Shown: positions 1 to 11,647 of the stretch, piece after piece
How the letters are laid out: every line of letters starts with the position of its first letter
How positions within the stretch are numbered: the stretch's first letter is position 1
Assembly (NCBI GenBank): GCA_016858145.1
Contig: JAEHOE010000018.1
Coordinates: forward strand, 558,001-622,000
Direction of reading: 5' to 3'
DNA length: 64,000 nt
From: Edaphochlamys debaryana
Lineage: Eukaryota; Chlorophyta; Chlorophyceae; Chlamydomonadales
The notes under the pieces: generated by a model
The model's input: only the letters and a program-made list of their open reading frames with translations
Database searches by the model: none
What the model was told of the DNA's origin: nothing
Position numbers and translations under genes: made by a program

Positions 1-2561
1 AGATCCTGATTCCCATCGCTTCCTACCTGGGTATCCCCATGAGCCGCGTCTTCGCCAACCGCATGAACTGGCAGTGGGACGACGAGACCGGCGAGCCGAC
101 CAAGCTGGTGGGCTTCGACGTGTCCCAGCTCACCGCACACAACCAGGGCAAGCCCCAGGCCATCGCACGCATCCGCGAGAGCAACCCGGTGAGGGCGGCT
201 GCGGTGCGGGAAGAGGGAGCATAGGAGGGGGTACTGACAGCAAGGGTATGGGTGCCTCTCCGTCTCTGTCCTTGGTCTCATCTCTGCCCTCCTGTGCCCT
301 GCCCCTACTTCCCTCCCCCAGTACACCACGGTGGTGATGGTGGGTGACGGCATCACGGACCTGGAGGCGGTGCAGGTCAGCGGCGGTGCGGACCTGTTCA
401 TTGGGTACGGAGGCGTGGTGGCGCGGCCGGCGGTGGCGGAGCAGGCAGAGTGGTGAGCGGGGAGCGGGGTGTGGGGGGGCGATGTTTTGAGCTGAGGGGC
501 AACCATGAGCTGGCACCAACCACGCCAACGTGCCCCTAGCTCACACGCTCTCCCCTTCTCCCTCTCTCCCTCTCCCGCGCCTCCCAATCTCCCCCCCAGG
601 TACACGTGCGACTACTCTTCGCTCGTGTTCGCGCTGTCGTGCTACAAGGTGGCGGTGATCGGCAGCGGGGCGTGGGCGTGCGCCGCCACCCGCATGATCG
701 CTCAGAACACCGTGGGCCAGGGCGAGACCGCCAGCGAGTTCGCAGACGAGGTCCGCATCTGGGCCCGCTCGCAGCACGAGGCGATCAACGAGACCGGAGA
801 GGTGAGACCTGCAAGGCTGCCCCTGCTCTTGCCGCAGCCTGCCCTCATCCCGCTGCCAAGCTATCCGTGCACGGCCCTCGCTGATCCTTTCTTATCGCAC
901 CTCTGCACCCTCTGCCCCCAGAACCCCGTCCACTTCCCCGGCATCTCTCTGGGCCCCAACGTTCGCGCCGTTGCCAGTGTGGAGGAGGCGGTGGCGGACG
1001 CCGACCTGCTCGTGTTCTGCATGCCGCACCAGTACGTGCAGCGCGTGTGCAAGCAGCTGCTGGGCAAGGTCAAGCCCGGCGCCAAGGCCATCTCGCTGAC
1101 CAAGGGCATGCGCGTCACCCGCGAGGGCCCGCAGCTCATCAGCCAGATGGTGCGCCGCAGCCTGGGCATCGACTGCTGCGTGCTCATGGGCGCAAACATC
1201 GCTGAGGTGAGGTGAAGCGTAAAGGAGGGTGTGAGCTGTGAAGTCTGGGGGACAAAGATGTGGTGCTGTCGCCTTGCTTGGCCCATCAAGCAGCACCCTG
1301 CCAAGCCGCTGACCCTCCTCGTGCCCTTGCCATCCCCCTCCCTCCCCGCTCAGGACGTGGGCGCCGAGCAGGTGTCTGAGGCCGTGATCGGCTACTCTGA
1401 CCTGGCGTCCGGGGAGGTGTTTGCCAAGCTGTTCGAGCGGCCCTACTTCAGGGTCAGCCTGCTGCCGGACCCGGTGAGTGCGATAGGGTGATGGGCTCAA
1501 AGGGTGGATGTCCTCGTAGCCAAGCTTCATGCACCTCATGCTGACCCTCTATCCCGACCTCTCCGCTTTGCCCCGACCCAGATGGGCGCCGAGCTGTGCG
1601 GCACGCTCAAGAACATCGTGGCCCTGGGTGCGGGCATGGTGGACGGCCTGGACCTGGGCCCCAACTCCAAGGCGGCCATCATCCGCCAGGGCCTCAAGGA
1701 GATGCGCGGCTTCGCGAAGGCGCTGTTCCCCTCGGCCGTGCGCGACGACACGTTCCTGGAGAGCTGCGGCGTGGGCGACCTGGTGGCCACCTGCATCGGC
1801 GGGCGCAACCGGAGGGTGGCGGAGGAGTGGACCAGGGCGGCGCTGGTGAGGCTGGGTGGCTGGAGGCTGAAGTTCCTGACGGCCTGCAGTGCAGCACACA
1901 CGGGTGGCAGTGCATACCGTATGCTGCGATATCACTGACAAATGCTGTTCACCCCTATACCCCTTCCCTCGCAGTCCGGCTCCCCGCGCTCCTGGTCTGA
2001 CCTGGAGACTGATCTGCTCAAGGGCCAGAAGCTGCAGGTGAGGGGGCTGGGAAGGACGCAGGAGGGGCGATCGAGGGGACCTGCCCACCCGCAAGGCCCA
2101 AGTCACCCCTTCATTCCTCGCCACGACTCGACTCACTCCCGTTCCCCCTCGCCTCCCTCTTATCCCTCCCCTCCCAGGGCGTGTCCACCAGCAACGAGGT
2201 GCAGGAGGTGCTTGCGGCCCGCAACTGGGAGCAGCGCTTCCCGCTCTTCACCACCATCAACCGCATCGTCAACGGCCACCTGCCGCCCAGCTCAGTGCTG
2301 GACTACAAGGTGGGCAGGGGGCAGCCTGGGGGTGTGAGCAGGTCAGAGCTCTTGCGGGGTCTCCCCTGCTACGTCCGTCTGCAAGGGGCCTTCCTAACGC
2401 TCTTTCCTTCCGCCTCCGTCTCCCCTCAGGAGGGCTCCCGTGCGCCCCTGGTGGAGGAGGAGGAGCCCCTCGTGCTGCCCCGCCGCAATGGCGGTGTGGC
2501 GCACTGGCTGCAGCCCCTGGCGGCCGTGGCGGCGGCGACCGGCTTCGGCAATTGGGAGTGA
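1..2561 (+). CDS. Bidomain HAD-phosphatase/glycerol-3-phosphate dehydrogenase, copy 1 (5' truncated by window)
   Basis: This is the 3' part of a fusion of a phosphoserine-phosphatase-like HAD domain with NAD-dependent glycerol-3-phosphate dehydrogenase. Exons: <1-188, 322-452, 600-801, 922-1206, 1354-1473, 1582-1845, 1975-2037, 2178-2309, 2430-2561, all GT-AG and phase-consistent. Visible motifs are the HAD loop GDGITDLEA, the GPDH nucleotide-binding [16 protein letters not shown], the catalytic region [24 protein letters not shown], and the substrate-domain stretch [20 protein letters not shown]. Fused enzymes of this kind in green algae reduce DHAP to glycerol-3-phosphate and can dephosphorylate it to glycerol (osmotic response, lipid supply). 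Only small changes separate it from copies 2 and 3, for example Phe for Ser in SLVFALSCY and Ala for Glu in SDLASGEVF. Exons 1-2 and part of exon 3 lie outside the window. It is in direct tandem with copy 2. Confidence 0.93.
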
Positions 2562-4021
2562 GCGGGAGCCGTGCGAGGAGGATGAGAGCAGCGTGCTCGT
2601 GCACGCATGAGTGGCGAGCGTGAGTGCACGATTATGTTGCTGCATGGGCTGCTCGATGCATTGCCGCTTGAGTTGCTTGCTTCATTTCTTTGTTGCTGAG
2701 CGCTGTGTCACTCGCGCGGAGCGAGCATTCTGATTGATGACCACCCAATAAAAACCCTTGAGAGCCTGAGAACACAAACTGGCACTGCACGAAGGCCGTC
2801 ACGGTGGGGCTTGAGTAGGGCCTGCCCAGGCATCGTCTCTGCTATCAGACCTATCGTGTGAGGCCTCCGTGTACATAATCACGTGATTACTGGCAGCCTT
2901 GCGTATCGATCTTTTGTCACTTGTTGCCTTTTGCTTGGGCGCCCTTTGATCCGTTTGATGCAGTCAGGAGCTTGTTAGGTAGATGCGCAGCACTTGTGCA
3001 GCCTCCGAGGAGTATGGCACTGAGGGTGGAGTTCAGCCCCCTCGTGTACATAGCTTTCAAAGGTGTACAGCAGGATAGGCCAAGGCAGGAGGTTGTCGTC
3101 CGTGACGTTTAATTTGCTATGTTGAGCCATGAGAGTGAGTGAGTCATAATGCAGGCGGGCCCCACGTTGTGGCCTGGGAGAGACCAGGTTGAAGAAGGAC
3201 AGTTGAGACCGCGGGAGTGGGTGCGCGCCACGACTCCCTGATGATGCATAACCGGGGGCCCTTGGCTAGCGGTGCCTGCTCACGCGGGTGCGTTACTGGG
3301 TGCCGTCGGTTTGATATGCTGGGCGCGTCAAGGTATACCATACCGTGTACGGGGTGTGCGCCTGTGCGGGCACAGGCCTGTGGTGGCCAGACAGGTTGGC
3401 TGGTGTCTGCCCAGCGGAAGAACCTATGTGTAACACGGGACAGCTCATTTATCTCACCAACCTTCCACGTCCCCCCTCATGACCCAGCTCTCGGCACCGT
3501 GCCCTTGTTGCATGCGTACACATGCTCCAACCAAGCACAGCGCCCTCACTCCCCTTGCTGAGCGCGCCACTGGGAGGGCTGCATCTCCCCCAACGTGTAC
3601 TTCTATCTGTTCAGCCCTGTGCAAGATCCTAACCCACCCCGCCGCCGCACCGCTCTTGCCCCCGCACAGTCCCAGGCCAGTCGGTCCAACAGCCAGCCAG
3701 GAGCCAGCGAGGGCCTGGCTTGCCTTGCGTCCTTGGGTGTTGGGCGTGCCACGCAGGACAGCCTTGCCCCTGGCCTTGCCCCCGTCTGTGGCTTGCGGTC
3801 TGCGCAACGACTGTGTGGCACAGACAAGCCCTGGTGAGATCCCTCGTGCATAGGTAGGGTCGCTACTCGTGCCAGAAGCGGGGGCACTCTCGGACCCGGG
3901 CAACATCTTTCAAAGGCTGCACACCTCTTGGCCTCATCAGACCCCCAAGCCGAAACAGGACCTTGCATCTTGACGCCGCCAGATCAGCGGAGTTCCGCAC
4001 CCCAGCTGCCAACAGGTAGTA
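2562..4021. other. Intergenic: 3' flank of GPDH copy 1, then unassigned sequence
   Basis: Roughly the first 550-600 bases match the 3' flank of copy 2 (10187-10760), so the duplication unit reaches beyond the stop codon. It includes the palindrome TAATCACGTGATTA at 2876-2889. The remainder up to the transposon at 4030 has no supported gene: the open frames are short and show no family motif or consistent splice structure. Confidence 0.6.
2876..2889. promoter_or_regulatory. 14-bp palindrome with CACGTG core downstream of GPDH copy 1
   Basis: TAATCACGTGATTA is a perfect palindrome containing the E-box/G-box core CACGTG. The same 14 bases occur at 10514-10527 after copy 2. In copy 3 (31300-31313, opposite strand) the core has decayed to CATG. 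It lies over 300 bases past the stop codon, in or beyond the 3' UTR. A protein-binding role is only a possibility. Confidence 0.4.
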
Positions 4022-4029
4022 GTATTCCG
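4022..4029. repeat. Left target-site duplication of the hAT element
   Basis: GTATTCCG immediately precedes the left CAGGGG terminus. An identical octamer follows the right terminus at 5810-5817. Eight bases is the standard hAT duplication length. Confidence 0.88.
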
Positions 4030-5809
4030 CAGGGGTGAGGGGTGGGCAACTCGGGGGCTGGAGCGACTTTTGTGGCGTGCACCCGCCTGAAAGTGGAAAT
4101 GGCAGTTCCATACTACTATCATGAGCCGTAGGTGCGGTCCTGGCGGCCTGTAGGGCCCCGAGGCGCGACCCGACTCCTGCTCGACATGCTATCCTTCGGC
4201 TCGCTGGGAAAGCGCGCCGACCGAAGTCTGTCAAGCTGAAGCAGTCCATACTGATCCTAAGGACTGTTAAGGGCCACTTTGCGCGGCCAGAGGGACCATA
4301 CGGTCTCGCGGCGAGGCTGCAAAGTCGGCATGTCTTGGAGTTCCGACTAGCTCTATGGTTGAGAAAGGTGAGGCTGGAACTCAGCGCGACGGTGCTTAGT
4401 GATCCCTATAGCATGGCCCTGCGGCTTCAGTTGCTTGATCTAGCTTGATCTGCGGAGCCTTTGCCACTTGCCGAATTCGGGTGGCCCAGACCTCCACGAA
4501 CCAGGCGCACCAAGCGTGATTACACCATCTTAGTACCTTCTGTATGTGTTGTAGGGGCCGGCGGCTGACGCAGGTCATAGGATATGCGCTGCCGGACGGC
4601 GGCCCCGACGCGCGCGATGCGGTCCACCCCTGACGCGCCAGTGTCGGCAGCGTTTCAGCTTTCTTGGCTACGACTGTCCCAACAACTAGCTGGACGACTC
4701 CTTCAAGGGCAGGCCTGGTCCAACACGCTGGACCACGCCGGCCGCGAGCGCCAGCCCCTGTCGCGCTCTGGGGGGGAAAACGGGCATCGGGAGAAGTGGC
4801 GGTCGCTGTGCGAGTCCCGACAGCTCCCAAACAGCACAGGTAGCATTGTAGTAACAAGAAGCTTGAGCTCGGCTAGGCGGCTTCGCAGGTGCGACGTCCT
4901 GAGGGTGGGGTGGGCGCCCGGCGCCATCGCCAACACTGAAAAGTTCCCTGACAGGACTGGCTCGCCTGTGGCACAGCAAATGCAACTTTAGCCGCCCAGA
5001 GCGTTTCCATGTGTATGCCTTCAAGGGCAAACCGGGTCAGGAGACCTGAACTAAGCTCGCGCTGGGCGCAATCCCGCCTGCCGTGGGGGGCGCAGTTTTG
5101 CGGGGCTCGTGTCTCGGACCCTTGTCGAAAACACGGCCAGACCCGTTCAGGCATGAAACAAGTATGTACAGCAGACGCCAAGGAATTGGGCGGGAACGAC
5201 CGGGGGCGCACTGGGGAGGTCCGCTGCCGGCTTTTGCCGACCTGCCGTTTCCCTGACAAAACCTTGCCTACCAGCGGACAGGAAAGCTGCTGCTAGCCCC
5301 GCCTGTCGTTCCTATGCTTGGTCCTTCAAGGGCAAGTGCCCTCGTCTTGCCTGAACCAGCGTCCGCGACGAAAAGGGGGTTCGCACAAGTGCATGCAGGC
5401 CCGTCGCACGCCCTGGCAAACAAGGACACCGGGCCTCGCCTCCAGAGGACTCCTTCGGCCCCTTAGAAGGCAAAAAGGCGTGCTCGGAGGCTTCCCGGCC
5501 CCGGTTTGGCGACCGGCAGAACACGCATCGCCCGCGCAAGTTTCCTCTGGGCGCTGCCGGATCCCTCCAAGACATGCCCGCATGCTAGAGCATATATTAA
5601 CGTACAGTTTCAGCTTGTTCAGGGACTTTCGGACATGCAGGCGGGCAATGCCTGCGGTCTTGCGTTCTGGGCCGGGCCACCGGGCGAGGGAGCCCTTGAG
5701 TGATGTATATATAGGTTTGCCGGTCTCTGGAGGCCGTGCGAGAGGGTGCACGCCCACAAAGTCCGGGCCGAAGGGGGCGGACCCCCGAGTTGCCCACCCC
5801 TCACCCCTG
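4030..5809. mobile_element. Non-autonomous hAT-superfamily DNA transposon, 1,780 bp
   Basis: The two ends are terminal inverted repeats with 28 identical bases (4030-4057 and 5782-5809). They begin CAGGGGTGAGGGGTGGGC and end with its complement, closing in CCCCTG. Similarity continues imperfectly to about 54-65 bases from each end through a GTGCACCC block. The element is flanked by a perfect 8-bp target-site duplication, GTATTCCG, at 4022-4029 and 5810-5817. CAGGG-type ends with 8-bp duplications are the signature of hAT elements. The interior has no convincing transposase frame (no hAT dimerisation-domain motif seen), so it would depend on a transposase encoded elsewhere. The intact duplication suggests a fairly recent insertion. 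Confidence 0.88.
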
Positions 5810-5817
5810 GTATTCCG
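5810..5817. repeat. Right target-site duplication of the hAT element
   Basis: GTATTCCG immediately follows the right CCCCTG terminus and is identical to 4022-4029. Confidence 0.88.
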
Positions 5818-6599
5818 GTAGTTAGTCACCTTGGCTGGGAGCTTGGGGGGCACAAGTGCGGTATGCAATTGTTCGCGGAGTCGTGTTCTGAACACGTTCG
5901 GGGCAAACGCGCAAAGCACACACGGGTCGGTGCCCCGAGCCAACTGAAATGGGGCTGCAGGGGGAGGGGAGACGTAGGCAATGGGGACGTGGGATACGCC
6001 GTGCGGCTTGTGTGCCATACCTGCCCTCTGAGACCCCTTTTGCTCGGCCCTATTCGCTGGGCAAGAGCAAGTCCGTGGGTGTCAAGCTTTGGGCAGGCCT
6101 GGGCTGCAGTTGGAACCGCACCGCACAGCGTAGGGCCCGCGAGCGTAAGTCTAGCGCCTAGCGTAAGCCTTGCATGGGAGAGGTGGTGAGGGGAGCGAGG
6201 TAGCTGCGCAGCGGAGGATATGCGCTCGCGAGCTGCGTCGTCGCTGGACGCTTACAGGGTGCGGAGGGTGTGGCAGGGTGCGGAGGGCCGCGAGCTGGAG
6301 CTGGGGAAGAGGAACGCGACGGAACGCGTGGAGGTCGGGCCTGGCCTGGTTCACTTAGGTCTTCACACTACAAAGCGGCGCTCGAGCTGCTCGGTTTCAC
6401 GGCCGCGAGCATAACCGGAGGCTGAGGTGAAGTCGGAGCGCGCCGAAATGCCGATGAGCGGAGGTCGCCAACGGCAGCGCGCTCGCCCGCAAAATCATTG
6501 GTGCAATACAGCAGCCTAGCCCCTACGCATCTATTGGAGTTGAAGCTGGCCACGGTGCTCCTGCGCGAAGAACGCACACATCGCAACGCGCCCTTCAGA

Positions 6600-6779
6600 T
6601 GCGCCCCATGCGGCTCCGTTTGCATATAACTCCAGGGCCGGTGCATAAAAGCAAGCACACATTACAGCCGAAACAAGCGACGTGAATCAAAGCCAGCCGC
6701 AGCTTTCAACGACTTGATCCAAACGGCGTTTCCTCGTGACGGGCCCTGCGCTTTTAGTTAATCCTTCTTCGCCGCGACC
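6600..6779 (+). promoter_or_regulatory. Probable core promoter and 5' UTR of GPDH copy 2
   Basis: A TATA-like CATATAA at 6623-6629 lies about 150 bases before the start codon, inside GTTTGCATATAA followed by CCAGGGCC. The same block, at nearly the same distance, precedes copy 3 (CATATAA on the minus strand at 35244-35250). Conservation between the duplicated arms cannot by itself prove function, because the whole arm is duplicated. Confidence 0.5.
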
Positions 6780-9700
6780 ATGATGCTCCACAGCCATACC
6801 CTCGGTCGCACTGTGGCTGGTAACTCGCGCTCCAGCTCTCGGGTCGCTCGCTGTGCACCACCACCCAGCGCAGGCGTTCGCCCAAGCAGCGTTGCCCCCA
6901 GCAGGCTAGTAGCGACTGCCGCAAGTAGCGTAGAGGTCGCAGTAAGCGACGGGAACGGCAAGGCCACAGAAGACCTCGGCAACGCGGCCCAGAGCTCTGC
7001 GCCTGGGACGGTTGAGACCATCAGCCTCTCGGAAGTGCTTCGGAAGCCGCCTTCCGACGAGGCCCTCTCGCTGTGGCGGTCCGCCGATGCTGTGTGCTTC
7101 GACGTCGACTGTGAGTTCTGCGGCTTCGGTGAACCCCCGACCCAGCATCGTAGCTGCAACGCAATAGCCAAGGGCTCGCGATTGCAACAGCAACGAGGCC
7201 GGCTTCCGTGCTGCCACTCGAGCTTTGCCACCCTTCAACCAGTCCCCAACCCGTGCCATGGCTTCCCGTCCCCCAGGCACCATCACTGTCAACGACGGGC
7301 TCGACCTGCTTGCCGAGTTCATGGGCTGCAAGGAGGAGGTGGAGGAGCTCACCAACAAGGCCATGGACGGGGTGATGCCGCTCAACACGTCCCTGGAGGA
7401 GCGCCTCAACCTCATCAACTGCAGCCCCTCCGACCTCCGGGCCTTCCTCAAGGCCCACCCGCCCGCCTCGCGCCTCGCCCCGGGCGTGCGTGAGCTCATC
7501 CGTACGCTGCAGAAGCGCGGAGTCGACATCTACCTCATCAGCGGAGGCTTCAGGTGAGGCGGGGCCAAGCCGCAGCCGGGTGCTGGCGAGGGTGGCACCG
7601 CCTGTCCTGTCCGTCCCACCCGGTGTCCCCCTTTTCAACAGCGCCTTGCCCCTCTCGCCCTCCCTGCACTCCCCTCCACCGCTGCAGGGAGATCTTGATT
7701 CCCATCGCTTCCTACCTGGGCATCCCCATGAGCCGCGTCTTCGCCAACCGCATGAACTGGCAGTGGGACGACGAGACCGGCGAGCCGACCAAGCTCGTGG
7801 GCTTCGACGTGTCCCAGCTCACCGCACACAACCAGGGCAAGCCCCAGGCCATCGCACGCATCCGCGAGAGCAACCCGGTGAGGGCGGCTGTGGTGTGGGG
7901 AGAGGGAGCATAGGATGAGGTACTGCCAGCAAGGGCCTGGGTGCCTCTCCGTCTGTCCTTGGTCTCATCTCTGCCCTCCTGTGCCCTGCCCCTACTTCCC
8001 TCCCCCAGTACACCACCGTGGTGATGGTGGGTGACGGCATCACGGACCTGGAGGCGGTGCAGGTCAGCGGCGGTGCGGACCTGTTCATTGGGTACGGAGG
8101 CGTGGTGGCGCGGCCGGCGGTGGCGGAGCAGGCAGAGTGGTGAGCGGGGAGCGGGGCGGAATGGGGGCTGGGCTCGGCCTCCACCACCACATGCCCTTAC
8201 CTCACACGCGTTCCCTGCCCGCCTCCCAGGTACACATGCGACTACTCTTCGCTCGTGTCCGCGCTGTCGTGCTACAAGGTGGCGGTGATCGGCAGTGGGG
8301 CGTGGGCGTGCGCCGCCACCCGCATGATCGCTCAGAACACCGTGGGCCAGGGCGAGACCGCCAGCGAGTTCGCAGACGAGGTCCGCATCTGGGCCCGCTC
8401 GCAGCACGAGGCGATCAACGAGACCGGAGAGGTGAGACCTGCAAGGCAGCCCCTGCTCTTCTCGAAACCGTATGCACGGTTCTCGCCGAACGCCCCTTAC
8501 CTCCCTGACCCCGCCCCCGCCCCCAGAACCCCGTCCACTTCCCCGGCATCTCTCTGGGCCCCAACGTGCGCGCCGTTGCCAGCGTGGAGGAGGCGGTGGC
8601 GGACGCCGACCTGCTCGTGTTCTGCATGCCGCACCAGTACGTGCAGCGCGTGTGCAAGCAGCTGCTGGGCAAGGTCAAGCCCGGCGCCAAGGCCATCTCG
8701 CTGACCAAGGGCATGCGCGTCACCCGTGAGGGCCCGCAGCTCATCAGCCAGATGGTGCGCCGCAGCCTGGGCATCGACTGCTGCGTGCTCATGGGCGCAA
8801 ACATCGCTGAGGTGAGGTGAAGCGTAAAGGAGGGTGTGAGCTGTGAGGGCTGGGGGACAAAGATGTGGTGCTGTCGCCTTGCTTGGCCCATCAAGCAGCA
8901 CCCTGCCAAGCCGCTGACCCTCCTCCTGCCCTTGCCATTCCCCTCCCTCCCCGCTCAGGACGTGGGCGCCGAGCAGGTGTCTGAGGCCGTGATCGGCTAC
9001 TCTGACCTGGAGTCTGGGGAGGTGTTTGCCAAGCTTTTCGAGCGGCCCTACTTCAGGGTCAGCCTGCTGCCGGACCCGGTGAGTGCGATAGGGTGATGGG
9101 CTCAAAGGGTGGATGTCCTCGTAGCCAAGCTTCATGCACCTCATGCTGACCCTCTATCCCGACCTCTCCGCTTTGCCCCGACCCAGATGGGCGCCGAGCT
9201 GTGCGGCACGCTCAAGAACATCGTGGCCCTGGGTGCGGGCATGGTGGACGGCCTGGACCTGGGCCCCAACTCCAAGGCGGTCATCATCCGCCAGGGCCTC
9301 AAGGAGATGCGCGGCTTCGCGAAGGCACTGTTCCCCTCGGCCGTGCGCGACGACACGTTCCTGGAGAGCTGCGGCGTGGGCGACCTGGTGGCCACCTGCA
9401 TCGGCGGGCGCAACCGGAGGGTGGCGGAGGAGTGGACCAGGGCGGCGCTGGTGAGGCAGGGCGGTGGGAGGCTGAAGTTCCTGACGGCCTGCAGTGCAGC
9501 ACACACGGGTGGCAGTGCATACCGTATGCTGCGATATCACTGACAAATGCTGTTCACGCCTATACCCCTTCCCTCGCAGTCCGGCTCCCCCCGCTCCTGG
9601 TCTGACCTGGAGACTGATCTGCTCAAGGGCCAGAAGCTGCAGGTGGGGGGGCAGGGGGGCAGGGAGGGCCGAGAAGGATGCAGGGTACCGACGGAGGGAA

Positions 9701-10186
9701 CCCTCTTGTCCACCCGCAAGGCCCAAATCACCCCTTCATTCCTCGCCACGACTCCACTCACTCCCGGTCCCCCTCGCCTCTCCCCTCCCCCCCCGCTCCC
9801 AGGGCGTGTCCACCAGCAACGAGGTGCAGGAGGTGCTTGCGGCCCGCAAGTGGGAGCAGCGCTTCCCGCTCTTCACCACCATCAACCGCATCGTCAACGG
9901 CCACCTGCCGCCCAGCTCAGTGCTGGACTACAAGGTGGGCAGGGGGCAGCCTGGGGGTGTGAGCAGGGCAAACATTGTGTGGGGTCTCCCCTGCTACGTC
10001 CGTCTGCAAGGGGCCTTCCTAACGCTCTTTCATTCCGCCTCCGCCGCCCCTCAGGAGGGCTCCCGTGCGCCCCTGGTGGAGGAGGAGGAGCCCCTCGTGC
10101 TGCCCCGCCGCAATGGCGGTGTGGCGCACTGGCTGCAGCCCCTGGCGGCCGTGGCGGCGGCGACCGGCTTCGGCAATTGGGAGTGA
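6780..10186 (+). CDS. Bidomain HAD-phosphatase/glycerol-3-phosphate dehydrogenase, copy 2 (complete)
   Basis: A complete gene of 11 exons encodes 708 residues: 6780-7110, 7277-7553, 7688-7877, 8009-8139, 8230-8431, 8527-8811, 8959-9078, 9187-9450, 9580-9642, 9803-9934, 10055-10186. Residues 1 to about 90 form a Ser/Arg/Ala-rich plastid-type leader. A phosphoserine-phosphatase-like HAD domain follows ([10 protein letters not shown], then [31 protein letters not shown]). The C-terminal half is GPDH ([44 protein letters not shown]). The nucleophile motif is DVDCT instead of the usual DVDST, with Ser replaced by Cys through the exon 1/2 junction codon TGC. Fusions of this kind convert DHAP to glycerol-3-phosphate and probably on to glycerol. 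Met-Met at the start leaves two possible initiators (6780 or 6783). Confidence 0.95.
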
Positions 10187-11647
10187 GCGGGAGCCGTGCG
10201 AGGAGGATGAGAGCAGCGTGCCGTGAGCCATTGAGAGAGGGGCTTTAGTGCAAACTATGTTGCTGCAGGGTTGCTCAGTGCATTGCCGCTTGAGTTGCTA
10301 ATTTCTATTGCAATGTAGCTTAGCACTGTGTCAGAGCGCAGAGCGAGCATGCTGATTGATGACCACACAATAAGAACCCTTGAGAGTCTGAGAACACAAC
10401 CTTGCACAGCATTCAGGCCGTCACGCCGTTGGGGCATGAGTAGGGCCCGACCCAGACAGAGGTTCGGGCACCGTCTCTGCTTCTGGACCCATCGTGTGGG
10501 GCCTATGTGTACATAATCACGTGATTACTGGCAGCCTTGCGTATTGGTGATCTTGCACCGTTGCCCTTGGGCGCTCTTGATCCGTTTAATGCAGTAGCTG
10601 GTTAGGTAGATACGCACCACTTGTGCGGCTTGCAATGATTGTTGAGGGAGGACTCCTTCCCCCTCTTGTACATAACGTGCATACATATGCGTACAGCAGG
10701 GTAGGCGAGAGCTGGAGGGTGTCATTCGAAACAGGTTGTCGATGTGTAGCCATGAGAGATTGACAGAGAGAAGACGTTGATGCGGGCCCTGAACCTTGCG
10801 CCCCGCTTTCCGGGGCGGAAGGGGTCTGATGCATGCTTGGATGTAACACACAAAATCTCCTCAACCTGGCCCAACTACCCCGTACCTTTCCCGCACGTTC
10901 TCAACGTTTGATGATGTGCCGGCCGTACTGCACTCGTGAAGGCTGCCTCTTGCTCCCCGCCGGCTCTGCAAGGTCCCGCTCCCTACTGACTCGCATCATA
11001 CATGTCAACCGCCACCATAAGGTGAACTGAGTGTAACTAGAGGTATTGTGCACTGGTTGATGCCTAGGCTGGAATCCTACCGTTACACTGAGCCCCTAAC
11101 CTCCTGTTGATCCCGCCCTCCTGCCGCCCTCGCCCGCCTTCTGCAGCCACGTACTGCTGACTCGAGTCAAATTGCGCTCTTCCTTGAGGGCTTTGGAGCG
11201 AAGGCATGCTTGCAATGCAAGGGTGTACCGGTCTACCGGACCCACACGCATCTAAGGCTGCTGGCATGTACGCTCGGGCGGATTGGGTGCCTCGGCTCAT
11301 CTCCACCACGCCCCTCCGCTCTCCCCCCAGTCAGGGAGCGGTAGGGAGCGGTAGTGATAAGCCGAGGCGCGACGCGGCACGCGAGCACCAAGTGGGGAAG
11401 GATGCAAGGGGGCAGAGGCTGTCGACCCGTCGCCCAGCTGCGAGCGCGATCTCCCGCCAACGCGCCTTGCCCAGCTGTCGCTCCGACTCACGCTCATACC
11501 TGCGCAACGCCATTCCAACTGCCCATTTCTGCAGCAACTATATTTCGACTGACGTTGTAGCCTGAATTCCCTGCTTGAAAATGATATGGCAGAAGATGCC
11601 TTGAGTATTTCGGCCAGAAATCGCGACGTCCTGCTTGCTGTTGCGCT
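10187..11647. other. Intergenic: GPDH copy 2 3' flank, inverted-repeat end, SNM1 upstream region
   Basis: Bases 10187-10978 are the 3' flank shared with copies 1 and 3, including the CACGTG palindrome at 10514-10527. From 10979 to 11647 the sequence is unique in the window. It should hold the promoter and 5' UTR of the downstream SNM1-like gene, although no clear TATA box is seen. No coding exon is supported here. Confidence 0.55.

Larger units (their letters stand above)
6098..10978 (+). repeat. Left arm of a 4.9-kb inverted repeat carrying GPDH copy 2
   Basis: The segment contains the promoter, whole gene and 3' flank of GPDH copy 2. It matches the complement of 30880-35757 throughout, with scattered substitutions and small indels. 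Similarity starts near the GGGCTGCAGTT at about 6100 and stops abruptly after AAGGTCCCG at 10978. The opposite arm starts at the corresponding point (30880). Boundaries were read by eye and may be off by some tens of bases on the outer side. Confidence 0.85.

Noticed and set aside
4030..5809. Coding ORFs on both strands inside the hAT element
   Set aside because: Frames of 60-230 codons are expected in GC-rich DNA; none shows a transposase motif or splice pattern.
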